This document shows, piece by piece, positions 11,591-23,948 of a DNA stretch of 64,000 nt. Position 1 is the first letter of the stretch, and the number at the start of each line of letters is the position of its first letter. Position numbers and translations under genes: made by a program. The notes under the pieces are model-generated. The model saw only the letters and a list, made by a program, of their open reading frames with translations, searched no databases and was not told the origin of the DNA. Location of the stretch: assembly GCF_025766255.1 (NCBI RefSeq), contig NW_026516713.1:241936-305935 (forward strand). Direction: 5' to 3'. The DNA comes from Zychaea mexicana (Eukaryota; Mucoromycota; Mucoromycetes; Mucorales; Lichtheimiaceae).

Positions 11591-14098
11591 TGAACAGTCT
11601 ATATAATGTAGACGGCACGTACTACTGGTAAAGATGGCGAAAAGACTAATAGTTGATGTGGGCATGACGTTCATGTGTTTGTCGTTGTAATAGTAATCGT
11701 TATCAGCTAAAGCAATATTTTAAGTATATTATGATGCACTGTAAAAACTAAATCACTAGTTGGATGAATCAAGAAGTTAATTTTACGAAGATTACAATCG
11801 TCGCTACTACTACTGTACTATTACTATACATACAACTACGACGGCCTATATCAACGCTCCATGTGTGAGCGGACTATCACATTTCATTATTATACCATGC
11901 AGCAAAATAAAACATAACTCAATAGATCTGCTTACAATATCGATGGTCTTAATAATATAAGCTTTGACATATGAATAGCTCTCACTGTTTCTTGAGAAAA
12001 AGATTCAGAAAGCAAATCCGCTTGACACAGCTGCTATGCATGTTTTATTAGCCATCAGGGCCTCTACAGCAAATGCCCATATATATTTGCCACTCAACAG
12101 CATCTTTTATAGCTTCAGTGAAGTAAACTTAGAAGGGACGCAGCAAATCCGTGTTTAATTCTCCCAATATGTTGCTTGATACTTCAACAATAAATCGCTT
12201 CAATATAAAATGCCCGCTCGTCATGATAGCGACATAATTGATAGACCAAAATCCCAACACTATAATGAATTATCACATTATCAAATGTTAATTATCAATG
12301 AGACCTGACAGATAGATGCCCCAGATGGTATGTATTATGTATATGGAGAGCTCTGTAGAAATTTTACAAAGAATACTCACTAGAATCATGCCCTGTCACT
12401 AGTAAGTTTCCTTTTTTAGCAAAACAAATTCTATCTTTCATCACTATATATTTCCAATGTCATCACGCCTCATTCCAGTTGATAGAATTGCAATTGGGTC
12501 CAAGCGTTATCATTGATGGGGATGCCGCCTCTAATAGTACTCAAAAACGACAATCACTCATGAAGTAACAAAAGCTAGCAATTGTGTATAAACAAATAAA
12601 CATATAAGCAATCTGGTAATCAATGGTCTTATTAGGTACGTACACAAGGGGCTAGTGTAATTGCTAATATGAATTTACAAGTTTGTTTCTGATATGGACA
12701 GGTAGATGTCGATGAAGAAGGGAAGGGCCAGAGAAGAAGAGATGAGGAGAAGGAAGCACAGAAAAAGCTACATAATAAAAGAAAGGAAGCAGATATGGCG
12801 GGCTTTTTTGAATGCAATGACAATCAAAGCCGACCTAGACAGTCAGATTATTATGCTTGCTTAAATAAAAGATGCACAAACTAGATTTTTAAAATGTAAA
12901 CAGTGCAAAGCGGGCTAGTCTTTTTTTCTTTCTCAATAGATGAGATTCTATTACTGATCTTTTCTGTATAATGATATGTCTACTCGTCAATGTATAACAG
13001 CTAGAAAAAGCAGACTTGCATCTCAAAGAGCATGTAGAAAGACGTTTTGTGCCCAGCGACCATTTAGTTTATCGGCAAGAGTTTATATAGAATATCAAAA
13101 TTTGCGTGTACAGTACTAGTACAACAAGCTGTATCACGGGGGGGAGGGGTTGTTGTTCCAAAAAAAAAACTGTGACCGCATATAATGTAGTAAAATGATT
13201 AGCAGGAGGGCGTCTGTGCAAGTGCGCTATCTATACCCGCACTGATATGTAATGGTTGAAAGAAGCTTATTTCTGAAAAGAACTCATCAGAGTGTAATAA
13301 GTCATGTATGTAGGAGTAGTAGTAGAAAGCCAAAGCACAGTACCAGATTGGTAAGCAACTAAGTCTGATTTTGCTAGACTTTACTGGTTAGTCTATGGTT
13401 TTTTCAGTATAGGCGTAATAATATTTTAACTAACTCTGCAAAATACCATTGACAAGAGGAAGAATGTACGTCACTTTTATGTAAGTTACCGCACAGATGT
13501 TATTGTAAAAATCGAATGATTTAATGCGTGCGGCAACAAAACCTTGGGTTTCTCAACGATAAATAGAACGAAGTTTTACACAACCAGCTAGCTTTGGTCT
13601 AGCTGCTTTGGATCACACTTGCGAAAACAAATAGTGGGGTTATTGCCGAGTCTTCTTGGGGCGACATATTCTTATTTTGATAACGTAAGCCGAAAAGAAA
13701 AAGAGGGTGCCGTTGTATCAGCAGTGCAGATAATCGATGTAGTTGTGTACGAGTGGCAAACAGGGGAATTGTATATTTACCATAGTATGTTGTATTGTGT
13801 ACAACAACACACCGGAACTGGCCTCTTTTGGCACTCTTTGATGATGAGACGGAAAGGAACGGAGATGAGGCGTCGGCATGTGAAAGTAAGTTATATAGGC
13901 GTTTGTATCACACTTGTATTAAAAATGATGCGCATGGAGCACCTTTTGGAGTTACCATTGTCCTTCCCCTCCCCCACAAAACCTCCGCCGCCGCTGTTCA
14001 CTGTGGCATTTAATGTAGTGCACGCGCCTGTTACACAGGATTATTAATATGTGTGAAGGGAGGATGTATACATTTTAGGCGAATTGCGTTATCAGAAC
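11591..14098. other. Gene-poor AT-rich region with a few exon-like fragments
   Basis: Mostly featureless. Short open stretches that look coding are IELQLGPSVIIDGDAASN (ending with a stop at about 12567) and a lysine/glutamate-rich stretch from about 12706 to a stop near 12882, which includes DEEKEAQKKLHNKRKEADM. A third is near 13252-13350 (ATG, MVERSLFLKRTHQ), ending at a GTAAGC donor. An open stretch at about 13800-14013 reads NWPLLALFDDETERNGDE and then GVTIVLPLPHKTSAAA. No complete gene could be built from them. Confidence 0.35.
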
Positions 14099-15041
14099 AT
14101 GGGGAAGGGGAGAGGAGACAGTCAGTTAAACACCACGGTACGCGCTCTAGATGGCGTCATTCACATGGGAGAAGGGAAAAAAAGGGACAAATCTCAAGGG
14201 GGAGTGGATGATGATGATTATAACTATGACGAAGTAAGTTACTAGAAGCTACCGTAGCAATTTTGAGTAACAAGGGAAAAAGAAGGGGGAAGGGGGATGC
14301 TTACTTACACTGGGGGATGACATAGACACTATTGGTCACTGCTTACCTTATTTATGGCAACACGGAAGGGTTGGAGGCAAGCAACAACAATAATATTAGT
14401 GATGCCATGCTGCAAATGGGAAGCAAACAATAAATAATAAATATACACTGTCTGCTAGAGGGTCCCACGGGTAATAATACCATCATCATCACTACAAACA
14501 CTGTGCAAGTTATTCTCTCGCAGTGAGTTAGTAGTGTTGTACAGTAACACGGTGTCATACAAAAGGGATCGACGCGGATATGTTCGTGATGACGACGATG
14601 GTAGCAGTATTAGTCTGGTATTCAGTAAGTGGTAATAATATTATTATGCATTGCACTTGATCCGATAGTGCAGCAATGTGTGCATGTTTGTACCCTGTGG
14701 AGGCAATTTAAAGATGGGTCTGGCCCATGCCTCCTCCTCCATGGCCCTTCTCCTGTATGATGTTGCTGTGGTGGGGGAGAATGTACCCCCTAATTGTAAG
14801 TGTTCTATTTTTGTGTTCAACAGTGAGTATTTGCTTATAGGCCAGTACTAAAAGTGATGCATGCATAGGAATTCAGTTACGAGCCACCTATCAGGTTCTG
14901 GGCGAATTACCAAAGCACTGGGGTAGCAAAAAAACAAGACGTAATGTATTGGTTACACCAAGAGGGGGTGGAAGGGGCGACCCAAAGAGAGTTTTGACAC
15001 CAACACGCATGATGATGGATCTTCAAAGGCTCTCTTCTTAG
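14099..15041 (+). CDS. Candidate spliced gene of unknown function
   Basis: Exon 1 runs from the ATG at 14099 (MGKGRGDSQLNTTVRALDG) to a perfect donor GTAAGT at 14234. An open stretch, LYSNTVSYKRDRRGYVRDDDD, precedes a donor near 14625. A third reads CMFVPCGGNLKMGLAHASS and ends before GTAAGTG near 14797. The last, starting ASTKSDACIGIQLRATY after an AG near 14840, stays open to TAG at 15039-15041. Splice phases of the middle junctions are not settled. No domain is recognised. Composition and repeated GTAAGT donors favour a real gene, but chance is not excluded. Confidence 0.3.
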
Positions 15042-15758
15042 GTTTCTTTAAAAGGCAAGTCCATGACATCATGTGTGACCCTGGTCAGGTCAGCCAACGG
15101 GCGCTCAAATGTGGAATGACGAGCCAACTCAAATAAAAGAAGTTTTTTCTTTCTTCTTCCCTTCCAGCCCTGCAACAGAAAAAAGAAAAGGTGTTTGGCC
15201 AATGTTTGTGTCGCCATCCTTCTTTTTCTTTTCTTCCCTTCCCAATCTCTTTTCTGCCACACCGTCCCCTATCCATTTCCCACTACTTGCTGCTGTCTTG
15301 CTGCTGCTGCCACGATAAGTGATGATACGCTTTCCAGAAAGTGCCACTGATAGCTCATTAGCATGCTTTTCCACCTCTTAGTCTGTGGGTACATATCATG
15401 TTGCACCAGTACTTGGAAGCAGAAGACATGATACGTGTGGTACCATTCTGTGTTGGAAAAGGATGCCAGGAAAGGAAGAAGAAGTGTGAAGTGAAAGGCA
15501 GAGAGGAAGGAAAAAGAAGAGGAGAGCAGTGGCATATGGGAATGCAAAGGAAGGTACGTGACTCTACTCTTAGCTACGTAGGGCTTTCAGAGGCCAGGTG
15601 CACAAATAAAGCTCATCCTACTGCGCCGAAGAAGAAAAAGTGTATATAAAAAGGGTCGCTTTTCCAGTTGGGCAAAGAAGTTTTGTCAGCGACCCTTGCT
15701 TTGCTACTGCAGTGTGTGTCGATAATTATGTGTGATTGATGCCGGTGGAAGTGGTGGC

Positions 15759-15792
<34 letters not shown>

Positions 15793-16538
15793 TTATTATG
15801 CCTGTATCCGGAAAAGGGATGTTCCTAGAATAGCAAATGACGTATTTTGTGGCCCCTTAGCACAGAGTACAGAGCAAGGGAGGGAGCAAGGAAGGAGAGA
15901 GAGAGGGAAGGGAAACAAGCTCGAGGAAAATGGCAATGGTTGCCTTATAAGTAAGCGATGACAGCATAGTTTGTATCATACCGCAGACCCGCAGATCCCA
16001 ATGCCTGGGCGGCATTTCCATCCTTGGCAACCACGCGACCGCGGTTATATAGCCGGCCACTTTTTTTTTTTTTTTTTTTTTTTTTTTGCTTTCTTCTTCT
16101 TGTAGGTCCTTATCGACTCCCCCAACTGCTCTCTCTTTCTCTTTTCTCTTCCATTGCTCTTGCGCCCAACCTATACGCGCGCGTCACTCGACTTGCTTCA
16201 ATTATCCACCGCCTGATACTACTGCTCTTACCACTCGGGTAACTAACACCTACTCACAGTCAGAGGCGGGACACCCCACCCCCCTCCTTTTTGCCTTTTT
16301 GATAAAACTACTAAACACTCACTCTGCCAATTCCTCCAATTAGTTTTTCCATTTCAAAGAAAATCTCAGTTAAAGCCCGTCGTGCACAGCCACGAAGCAA
16401 CTCAATTTGTCCACCATTACGACATTCTACGCAGAAATCCCTGATTGCACGTTGTGCGCTGTTCCTTGCAATATCACCCCTCTTACGCGGTGCCCGGCCG
16501 ACCCATTCCGTGTACTTTCCCCATTTGGACAACCAGTC
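15042..16538. other. Intergenic region with GAT microsatellite and T27 tract
   Basis: Holds an ATG-rich open stretch at 15398-15560 (MLHQYLEAEDMIRVV) without gene support. It also has a GAT/ATG microsatellite (about 15759-15792) and an uninterrupted run of 27 T (16061-16087) followed by a pyrimidine-rich leader, the likely promoter/5' leader of the WC-2-type gene. Nothing else is supported. Confidence 0.5.
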
Positions 16539-18374
16539 ATGCAACCCAATCCTGATTTTTACATTCTCGGAGCTGAGGACACCTCTGGCATATACCCGTT
16601 CCTGAGTCAGCAACAATTGCAGCAGCAGCATATACAGCTTGAGTTCCATACTACAACCAGCACACCCTCAGCAACGACCACCACGACGACCACAACATCG
16701 ACGTCCCCGTCATCTGCGTTGCAATATGCAGCACCGGAAGATTTTGTCATGCATGAAAATGATGCCATGATCAGTGAAAATCTTCGCTGCCATCAACAAC
16801 AACAACAACAACAACAGCCTCATCTTCGTCTTCAACAGCCACAACAGAATCATCCACCGGAAACAGCATTTCAACAACAACAGCCACAGTCACAGCATCA
16901 TCCTGCTGCGCCTCCCATCGTATCACCACAGCAACGACAGACACTTTCCCAGCAACAACAGCCACAGCAGCAGCAGCAGCAGCCACACCAAAATAATATA
17001 TGCAGCGGAGTTGATTTCAGACGACGCCGCAACTGGTCCGAACGCATCCTGAACGAAATCGCGGGTCTTTTGCATGTCCTGTCGCCGGTCGGCAAGATAC
17101 TGCACTGCTCGCCCTCGAGCGTCGAGCTGACCGGCTACGCACCGGAAGAGCTCATCGGCCGCTCGCTTACCGAATTTCTCCACGTGGATGACATTGACAT
17201 TTTCATCCGCGACTTTCACCGCGCCTTCCACACGCGCTCGCAGATTAAAATCATGTACCGATTCCGGAAAAAGGATCAAAGCTATACCCTGTTTGAGACA
17301 ATTGGCCATCCACGCACAGACGTGCCAGGACAGCCGCCCGGTTCATTCTTTGCTATTGCTCAGCCTTACCCCACTGCCATGGACAGCTTGTTTGATTCGT
17401 TCTTGGAACTCAAGATGGAAAATGAGTGGCTCAAGCAACGGTTGCGTGAAATCCCCGTTGACGTGCCTGTCGAGCCTGTGTTTAATCTCGATCATATCAA
17501 TAGCAATACTGGTTCTGATGTTATTGTGGGAGCAGAAAAGCAGCAGCAGGATAAATTGTTTAGTAATGATGGAGGATATACGGGCAAAAGAGGTGTGACC
17601 GAAGAAAGCACGACAACAACAACAACGAGTAGCAGTACAACAAGCAGTGTTGCTGCTGGAAACAACAACAGTTTATGGCTGAGAGATGATGCAGTGATGA
17701 ATGTGTACAGCAGTAACAATAGCAATGCCAGCTCGGGCAACAATAGCAATCGTGTTCGGTCACCAGCACCACCACCACAACAACAACAACAACAACCTTC
17801 AAATCCAGCGGCAGCGGCAGCAGCTGCAGCTGCAACTGCTGTCGGAATGGTGTCAACGGGCGTTGTGGATATGACGGAAACAACGGCAGCAACAACAAAA
17901 ACAACAGGCGAATTGATGAAGGATAAGTCAAAGCGAAGGGTAAGTTTAATGCGGGTTGTTTGTTATGTCTGGGAGAGCGGGGAGATTTTTTTTTTCTGTT
18001 CGCAGATCAAGATTATAACCGGCCCGTCGGGTTATTTTCAACGACAACAAAAACAACAACTTCAATAATAACAACGTGTGTCGTACATGTGTTTTTTACT
18101 ACAGAAGAAACAAAGAGGCGCGGATGAATACGTGTGCACTGACTGTGGGACTGCCACGTCTCCCGAATGGCGTAAGGGCCCTCATGGTCCAAAGACGTAT
18201 GTAGCATTCATTCATCCATCCATCCATCCGTCCGTTCTGCTACCAATGCATGCATCGAATGGTGTTGTTCTTCTTTCTATCTTTTACTAACTGACTGCCG
18301 GGAATAGGCTGTGCAATGCATGTGGATTACGATGGGCAAAGAAAAGTAAGAGAAAGGGTTTAAGTACGGACTAG
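16539..18374 (+). CDS. wc-2: White collar 2-type photoreceptor partner (PAS plus GATA zinc finger)
   Basis: Exons 16539-17939, 18105-18196 and 18308-18374 encode 519 residues. The upstream open frame has no earlier ATG, so [17 protein letters not shown] is taken as the start. Residues about 165-275 form a PAS domain ([49 protein letters not shown]). A GATA-type finger is split by intron 2 at the C-terminus: [15 protein letters not shown], then [13 protein letters not shown] (C-x2-C-x18-C-x2-C). Gln, Thr, Ala and Asn tracts fill the rest. In fungi WC-2 proteins pair with the flavin-binding WC-1 to drive blue-light transcription; Mucorales carry several copies. The single PAS and absence of a LOV cysteine motif (NCRFLQ) fit WC-2 rather than WC-1. 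Nuclear location is expected. Confidence 0.9.
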
Positions 18375-18598
18375 CGCAACAACAACAACAACATTAAAAG
18401 AAAAGTACACACACACATCACATCACATCACATCATACACACAACACATACAACATTACAACCACCACCACGACCGAAAAACAACAACCCCATTAAAGCC
18501 GCCGCTGGGACAGTCAGTAATTTGCATTTATTCCTTTCTTCGACATCAAACAGCATCCACTCTCACCTACTCTCTCACTCATAACCAACACCATTGTT

Positions 18599-18632
<34 letters not shown>

Positions 18633-18912
18633 AATCTGATTTTTTTTATCTCCTGTCTCGGCAATTCCTAAAAAAGAGAAGAAAAAAAGAAAAGTAATAA
18701 ACGTAAACTTTCAGCGAGGGTTTGTTCCATCTTTTTCCATTGTTGTTGTTGTTGTTGTTTTCTTTTATTTTCTACGCGTTCATTTCCTTTTGCTTTCACC
18801 ACTCCTACCATTGCCATTGCCCATTACTAGCGCCTCTTTCTCTTGTTCTTGCTCTCTTTTCTAACTTTCCTTGGAAAAAAAAAATAGAAAGAAGAAGAAG
18901 AAGAGGAACGAT
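18375..18912. other. 3' region with CA, CT and TTG microsatellites
   Basis: Contains CA/ACATC repeats (18406-18450), a CT run (18608-18632) and a TTG run (18741-18759). It covers the 3' end of the wc-2 gene and the leader of the cyclin gene. No exon is supported. Confidence 0.5.
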
Positions 18913-19886
18913 ATGAGGGATTTCGAAAGCAGGTTCAATGCTGCAATCCATAGTCCCATCACATCCGACCTCTTGACACACGTATCACACCAAGCATCGC
19001 GCGTCATTCCTTGCCATCCTGCACCCGTAACCGCAGCAAAACCAACGACGCATGTAGACAATGACGTTTCGTCAGCCACACTTGTTCCCGAAAGCGCTAA
19101 TCCACAAGCATGGCCGCCACCACTACGCACATTCATCAGCGTCGTCGTGAAACGATCGTCCGTCCGCGCGGGAACATTGTTCGCCACGTTAGTATTTCTC
19201 GAACGGCTGCAGAAAAGGCTCGAGCGCGTGGCACGAGGGATGCCATGCACGTGCCATCGCATCTTTCTCGCTACACTTATCGTCACCTCAAAGGCTTTGC
19301 ACGACGCTTCTCCGAAAAATAAGCACTGGGCAAAATACGCAATGTGGTGCTTTAGTTTATCTGAAATCAACTTGATGGAGAAGCAGCTGTTATCCATATT
19401 AGTGCGTAATATCTTTCTGGTTTTTAATTACTGAAGGAAAAATATTAACCTGCTTATATTTTTTGGGGACGGGGTTATCAGAACTATCGACTATTGATAA
19501 CATTGGATGATCTGCATCACGTTTACTCTTGTTACGCTTCTTTACGCTTACCAACACCCGTCACGATCCCGTCGTCGTCTTCGTCGTCTTCATCGACACT
19601 AGCTTCAACATCTACCACGAAATTATCTACGTATCCACCCTCTTTATCGTCCTCCATTGGAACTGCAAGTAATGAATCGTTGGAAGAGACCAGCAGCAAC
19701 AATGCCAGCACTGCTAGTTTACCCATAGTACAACCACCTCTTCCGCCTTATCTGTTACCCAAGAACGATCATCATCATCAACAGCAGCAAGTCAACATTT
19801 TCGACAAACATAATACGATATCCCATCATCATCATCATCATCAAGAACAACAACAACAACGTCATCATAATCGAAAACAACATTAG
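18913..19886 (+). CDS. Pho85-type cyclin, PCL1/2-like
   Basis: Exons 18913-19401 and 19482-19886 (80-nt intron with GTGCGT donor, phase 0) encode 297 residues. The cyclin box spans roughly residues 70-180: PLRTFISVVVKRSSVRAG, TLFATLVFLERLQKRL, HRIFLATLIVTSKALHD, then SEINLMEKQLLSIL joined across the intron to NYRLLITLDDL. That order (helices 1-5 with ExxLL and a final DL) matches PCL cyclins, which activate the Pho85 kinase in morphogenesis and nutrient control. The C-terminal 110 residues are Ser/Thr- and His/Gln-rich and disordered. The first ATG of the open frame is used; an upstream acceptor (TAG at about 18888) leaves a slightly longer N-terminus possible. Confidence 0.85.
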
Positions 19887-20147
19887 CAGCAGAAGCAGCA
19901 ATTTTTTCTTACATATATCGATGGAAAAAAAAAAGCTGTAAAATCTATTTAACTAACAGTAATAAAGGAACGATTGGTTGCTAAGCATAGTACGATACCA
20001 TGGCACGGATTCACCATGGTGATATATTATTATACCACCGAACGAACGAGTCCTATGATTATTATGAATGAGAGTCCGCGTTATACCACATAGTCTTGTT
20101 TCTTTTTCCAATCTCTTTAATAACATTGAGCTTGTCAACGAACAAAG

Positions 20148-22141
20148 ATGAGTTATAGTGGCCGCTCCATTCAAACCATTGCAGCACGGATCACGTTTCC
20201 ATTTGTTGTTTTCGGTTTAATGAGCTACACATTACACTCATTTATTGTCCGTGTATATGGTAAATTCGAAAATCTCGGGATTCTTTCTTTAAATGTTGCG
20301 CGGTTTCTTGGTTTCCATAGGGTACCCGGGTGTGCGCGGAGAGCGAGGAAAACGGACGGACGTTGACGCCAATCTAATGTCTATAATAGGGCGCTTGTTA
20401 CAACAACCGGATGTTCGACTTTTAGGTTTGCATAATATTAATTACGGCTGCATATATCAATTGTATCGAAACACGGATATATAACTAAATAGTAATATTT
20501 TAAAAAAAAGTGATTGCGGTTTCGTTGTGGGGGCTCTCCTTGTTCACATATACAAGATTATGGTTCACATCACCAGGCCATCCAACAACAAAAGTAGCAA
20601 AACCCTATCCGTCGTCGTCGTCGTCGTTAATTAATGATGAAAGTGGCAATACACGAACGAGGCTACTTGACGATGCTAATTATGCGCCTCGGTTATCATT
20701 ATGCGATGCGGATGGTCAGCCGAGAATCTGTTCCGTATGCAACGTGTTGAAGCCAGACAGGACGCATCATTGTCGACAATGCAATCAATGCGTTTTAAAA
20801 ATGGATCAGTACGTATATCTTTTTGTAAATGTAATTGAATACTACATGCCGTCTCTTTATTAACTTTATTAACTTGTCCAAATTTTCACCCACTGTTTTT
20901 TTATAATCGTTGATTCATGTATGCGTAACCTCTCTTACAAACACGCTGTAGTCATTGCCCTTGGTAAGTATGGAAAAACGAGCCTCTTATTTAGTAGGTA
21001 TCTCTTACATTATTTAACAACTGTACTATTTTTTTTTGTTTGGATAGGATTGGTGGATGCGTCGGCCAAAACAACCATAAACTGTTTTACCTCTTCCTTA
21101 TATATACCACGACATATGCCTGCTGGATGATGAGCGTAATATGGTCACCATTGACCCACGCCATCTCAGCCAATCAGCCCATCACCCTGCGTCTATGCTG
21201 GAAAGCGTACAAACTCTACCTTTATACTCTGTTTCGAATTGGCATGAACATTTACCACATCGGGCGTTATCGATGCTGGATCCCTCTGTTTACTGGCGTC
21301 ACTGACTACTGGGTAAGAAACTTGGTTCTCGCTCTGTAATGTATTGTCAAGCTGCTGTTGTGATAAGGTATCTCTCCACTTGCTTGTGTGGAGATGAACT
21401 ATTTACTGAAATTGCTCGATTTTATAACTTATAGAGCGAATATGCTTGGATTGATATACATTGGGTGATCATGCTCGTACTGTAAAGATTTTTTTTAGCT
21501 TGCCTGTAAAAAAAAAAAAATCCTTATGCTGCACTCGATGATGACTCATATGACATTATTATGTGATATATTATGAATACAGAGGCATCCTTTTCCCGGC
21601 AGTGCTATGTGGTTTCACAGGGTTCCACAGCTATTGCATCTTGCGAAACAGGACAACTATCGAGCATGCTAGCACTCGGCCTTACCATGTCCGTGTGGAT
21701 TATTTCAACGACAACAACAAGAACAAGGATAAAGATGCTAGTAAGCATGATGGCGATAGCAACAGTACTTTTGCCATCCATCAGCTCAAGTCTTCCGAGC
21801 GGCTGTGGGATGATGGCATCAAAAACAACTGGATATCGGTCATGGGCGTTTCTCCATGGTTTTGGTTTGGTACATATAAACATTTGTATTCCATGCTTCT
21901 ATGTTTATTGCTGTATGATCTTTGTGTGTGGTGGAGCTGATAAGTCTTTCATTACCTCACATATTATATATATACACACACTATACCAAATGTGCGAAAT
22001 CCGTGTCCTCGTTCTGACGTATCAATAACAACAAAAGTGCCCCTTGGTCATCATCATGAAAAGACGAGACACGAATGCGATTATTTATCCGGAAATTTAA
22101 ACCTGCATAGTCGCATCACTGACGGAAGCCGCTACGAGTAG
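20148..22141 (+). CDS. DHHC palmitoyltransferase (protein S-acyltransferase)
   Basis: Transfers palmitate to cysteines of membrane-associated proteins. Exons: 20148-20259, 20511-20808, a 12-nt micro-exon 20952-20963, 21048-21312, 21435-21481, 21583-21869, and a probable last exon after an AG near 21943 to the stop at 22139. The first two exons give TM helices 1-2 and the cysteine-rich domain (ICSVCNVLKPDRTHHCRQCN, then CVLKMD). The micro-exon supplies HCPW, completing [20 protein letters not shown], so the catalytic cysteine is encoded in 12 nt. TM3-4 follow (YLFLIYTTTYACWMM; EYAWIDIHWVIMLVL; FPAVLCGFTGFHSY), then NRTTIEHAS, the conserved TTxE. The C-terminal exon (RNPCPRSDVS) is the least certain part; reading through the last donor would stop at 21940. 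Confidence 0.88.
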
Positions 22142-22956
22142 CAGTAGCACCAACAGAAGTAAGAGTGGTAGAGGTGCCGTTGTTGCCACCCGAGTACGAC
22201 ATAGTAAAGTTATCGAATGACATTCTGTAATAAACATTTTTCCTTTTGCTGCTTGTTGATTGATGGTGTTGCTTTGTTGTGTTTGTATACATGTTATGTG
22301 CCATGGTATGTATGGAATCATGGGCGTGAGAAGAGACAGTTACTATCGGTATTGAAGTTTTGAAGACAGAGTGCATGTTATGCATGTTAAATGTCTCATC
22401 ATGCTATAAAGCACCACACTATTTATACATTAGTACTCGAGCGATAGATGTACTACAAACAACACGAAACTTTATATATATCGTCCGTCGTCGTCATCCC
22501 AGTCTCGTATATGATATGAACTTTAGAAGAAGGGGGGGGGCGGACATGAAACAACAGAGTCTGAATTTTATGAAGGTTGCTCTTGCTGATTGGTGTTGTA
22601 TATAGTAAAGAAGATATATAGAAATAATGAATAAAGCTAAATAATAATGATAGAATAATAAAGGGTCGAGAGATGCGCAAGAGGGGGAATATGAATGTTT
22701 TGTCTTTTTTTTTTTGGTATCTTTGATTGACTGATAGATGTTCTGGGGTTTCTTTTTGGATATGTGTGTGTGTGGATGTGGACGTGTGGAGAGTTGATAT
22801 GTGTGTGTTAGATATGTGTGTCTGGGTGTAGGGGGGCAATAAAGTGCTAATAGTATATGCAAAGAAGAGGGGATATAACAAAGAAGAAAAGAGAAAGGGT
22901 AACGTTTCTTATTATTATTTTTTTACTATCATAGTACTGCTAGTACTATGACTGCG

Positions 22957-23948
22957 TCAATGATGAAGATGGTGGTAAGTGCGTGGATGCTGGTAATAGT
23001 GAGGTACGCCTACGGGTACACCTGGTGGTGAAGGTACTTCTCGGATCGTAATGTAAGTGCGTTTGGGTTTCGGAGGTGGCATGGGTGCCTTTGATGATAT
23101 TATGAAAGCAGCAAAACAGCACGGTTTGTGTAAGAGAGAGAGGGAGACATATATATTGAGAAAAAAAAAAGAAGACAAATACATACCAAGAAGCAGACAT
23201 CAAGATCCTCCTTGTTCACCAGGCCCCATTTGCTATTGTCTTCTTCAACCGCAAGTCGATAGGCTTGGGCTGCATATGGAGGCAAGCCCCATTCCGAGGG
23301 ATCGTTTATACAGTCCTGATACTGCTCTCGTTGCTGTTGTTGGCTTTGCAAACAAACACCACGAATGAAGCGTTCAGCCTGTTGCATTCTGTTCTCCCAA
23401 GCGGACGATGTCTTGAAATGTGTAAAGTCGATATCCCTGCCACGGAAGAGTGGACGACGTCGCGAATGGTGATGCTGCTGCTGCTGTTTTTCGTTAAAAC
23501 TTGTTACCGCTGCCGGTGGTCGTTGTGCTGCTGCTGCTGTTGTTGTTGTTGTGTTCCAAAAGAGCTCATAGGCCATGGTGGAGATGGTGTTCACGACGAG
23601 TGAGGTAAGAGACCGACGTCGTTTTGTGGGTCGCTCGTCACGCGCTTCTTCTTGTTCTTGTTCTTGTTGGTTGGTTGCACCTACTACTACTGCTCCTCCT
23701 TGTTCTTGTTGCTCCTTTGCTACCTGGTCCCGCTGGTACGGGTCATAGCTGGGACCGAAAATTTGTCGCTTCATGGTGCCAAGCAGTCGCTTCAGACGAC
23801 GAGGCTGACGAATAGGTCGTGCTTCGACCGTTGTTGTTGTTGTTGTCGTCGTCGTCGTATCACTGTCACTATCACCAGTCGCTTGTTGTTGGCTCTGAGC
23901 CTTGCCGCCAGCGGTCACGAAAGCCTCGCCATGAAAACGTTTCGACAT
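22957..23948 (-). CDS. Hypothetical basic, low-complexity protein
   Basis: Exons 23948-23187 and 23088-22957 (98-nt intron, phase 0) encode 297 residues from the ATG MSKRFHGEAFVTAGG. No known domain is seen. Features include a Thr run, basic stretches (RQPRRLKRLLGTMKRQ; RPTKRRRSLTS, possible nuclear localisation signals), Ala and Gln/His runs, and two conserved-looking segments: TSSAWENRMQQAERFIRGV and DPSEWGLPPYAAQAYRLAV. The second exon adds APMPPPKPKRTYITIREVP and a His-rich end. The long pyrimidine-rich intron and good frame continuity support it as a gene. Nuclear location is inference. Confidence 0.75.

Noticed and set aside
10829..11674. Long minus-strand open frame encoding a Cys/His repeat protein (CLHSEM units)
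   Set aside because: It is the 21-bp minisatellite read as codons. A second frame is open for the same reason, and there is no start context or unique sequence.
17940..18070. Wc-2 protein extended past 17940 without splicing
   Set aside because: GTAAGT at 17940 is a good donor, and only splicing joins the GATA finger in frame.
21120..21300. Frameshift in the DHHC gene at exon 4
   Set aside because: An apparent loss of similarity disappeared once a 47-nt exon (21435-21481, IDIHWVIMLVL) was found; the phases then match.
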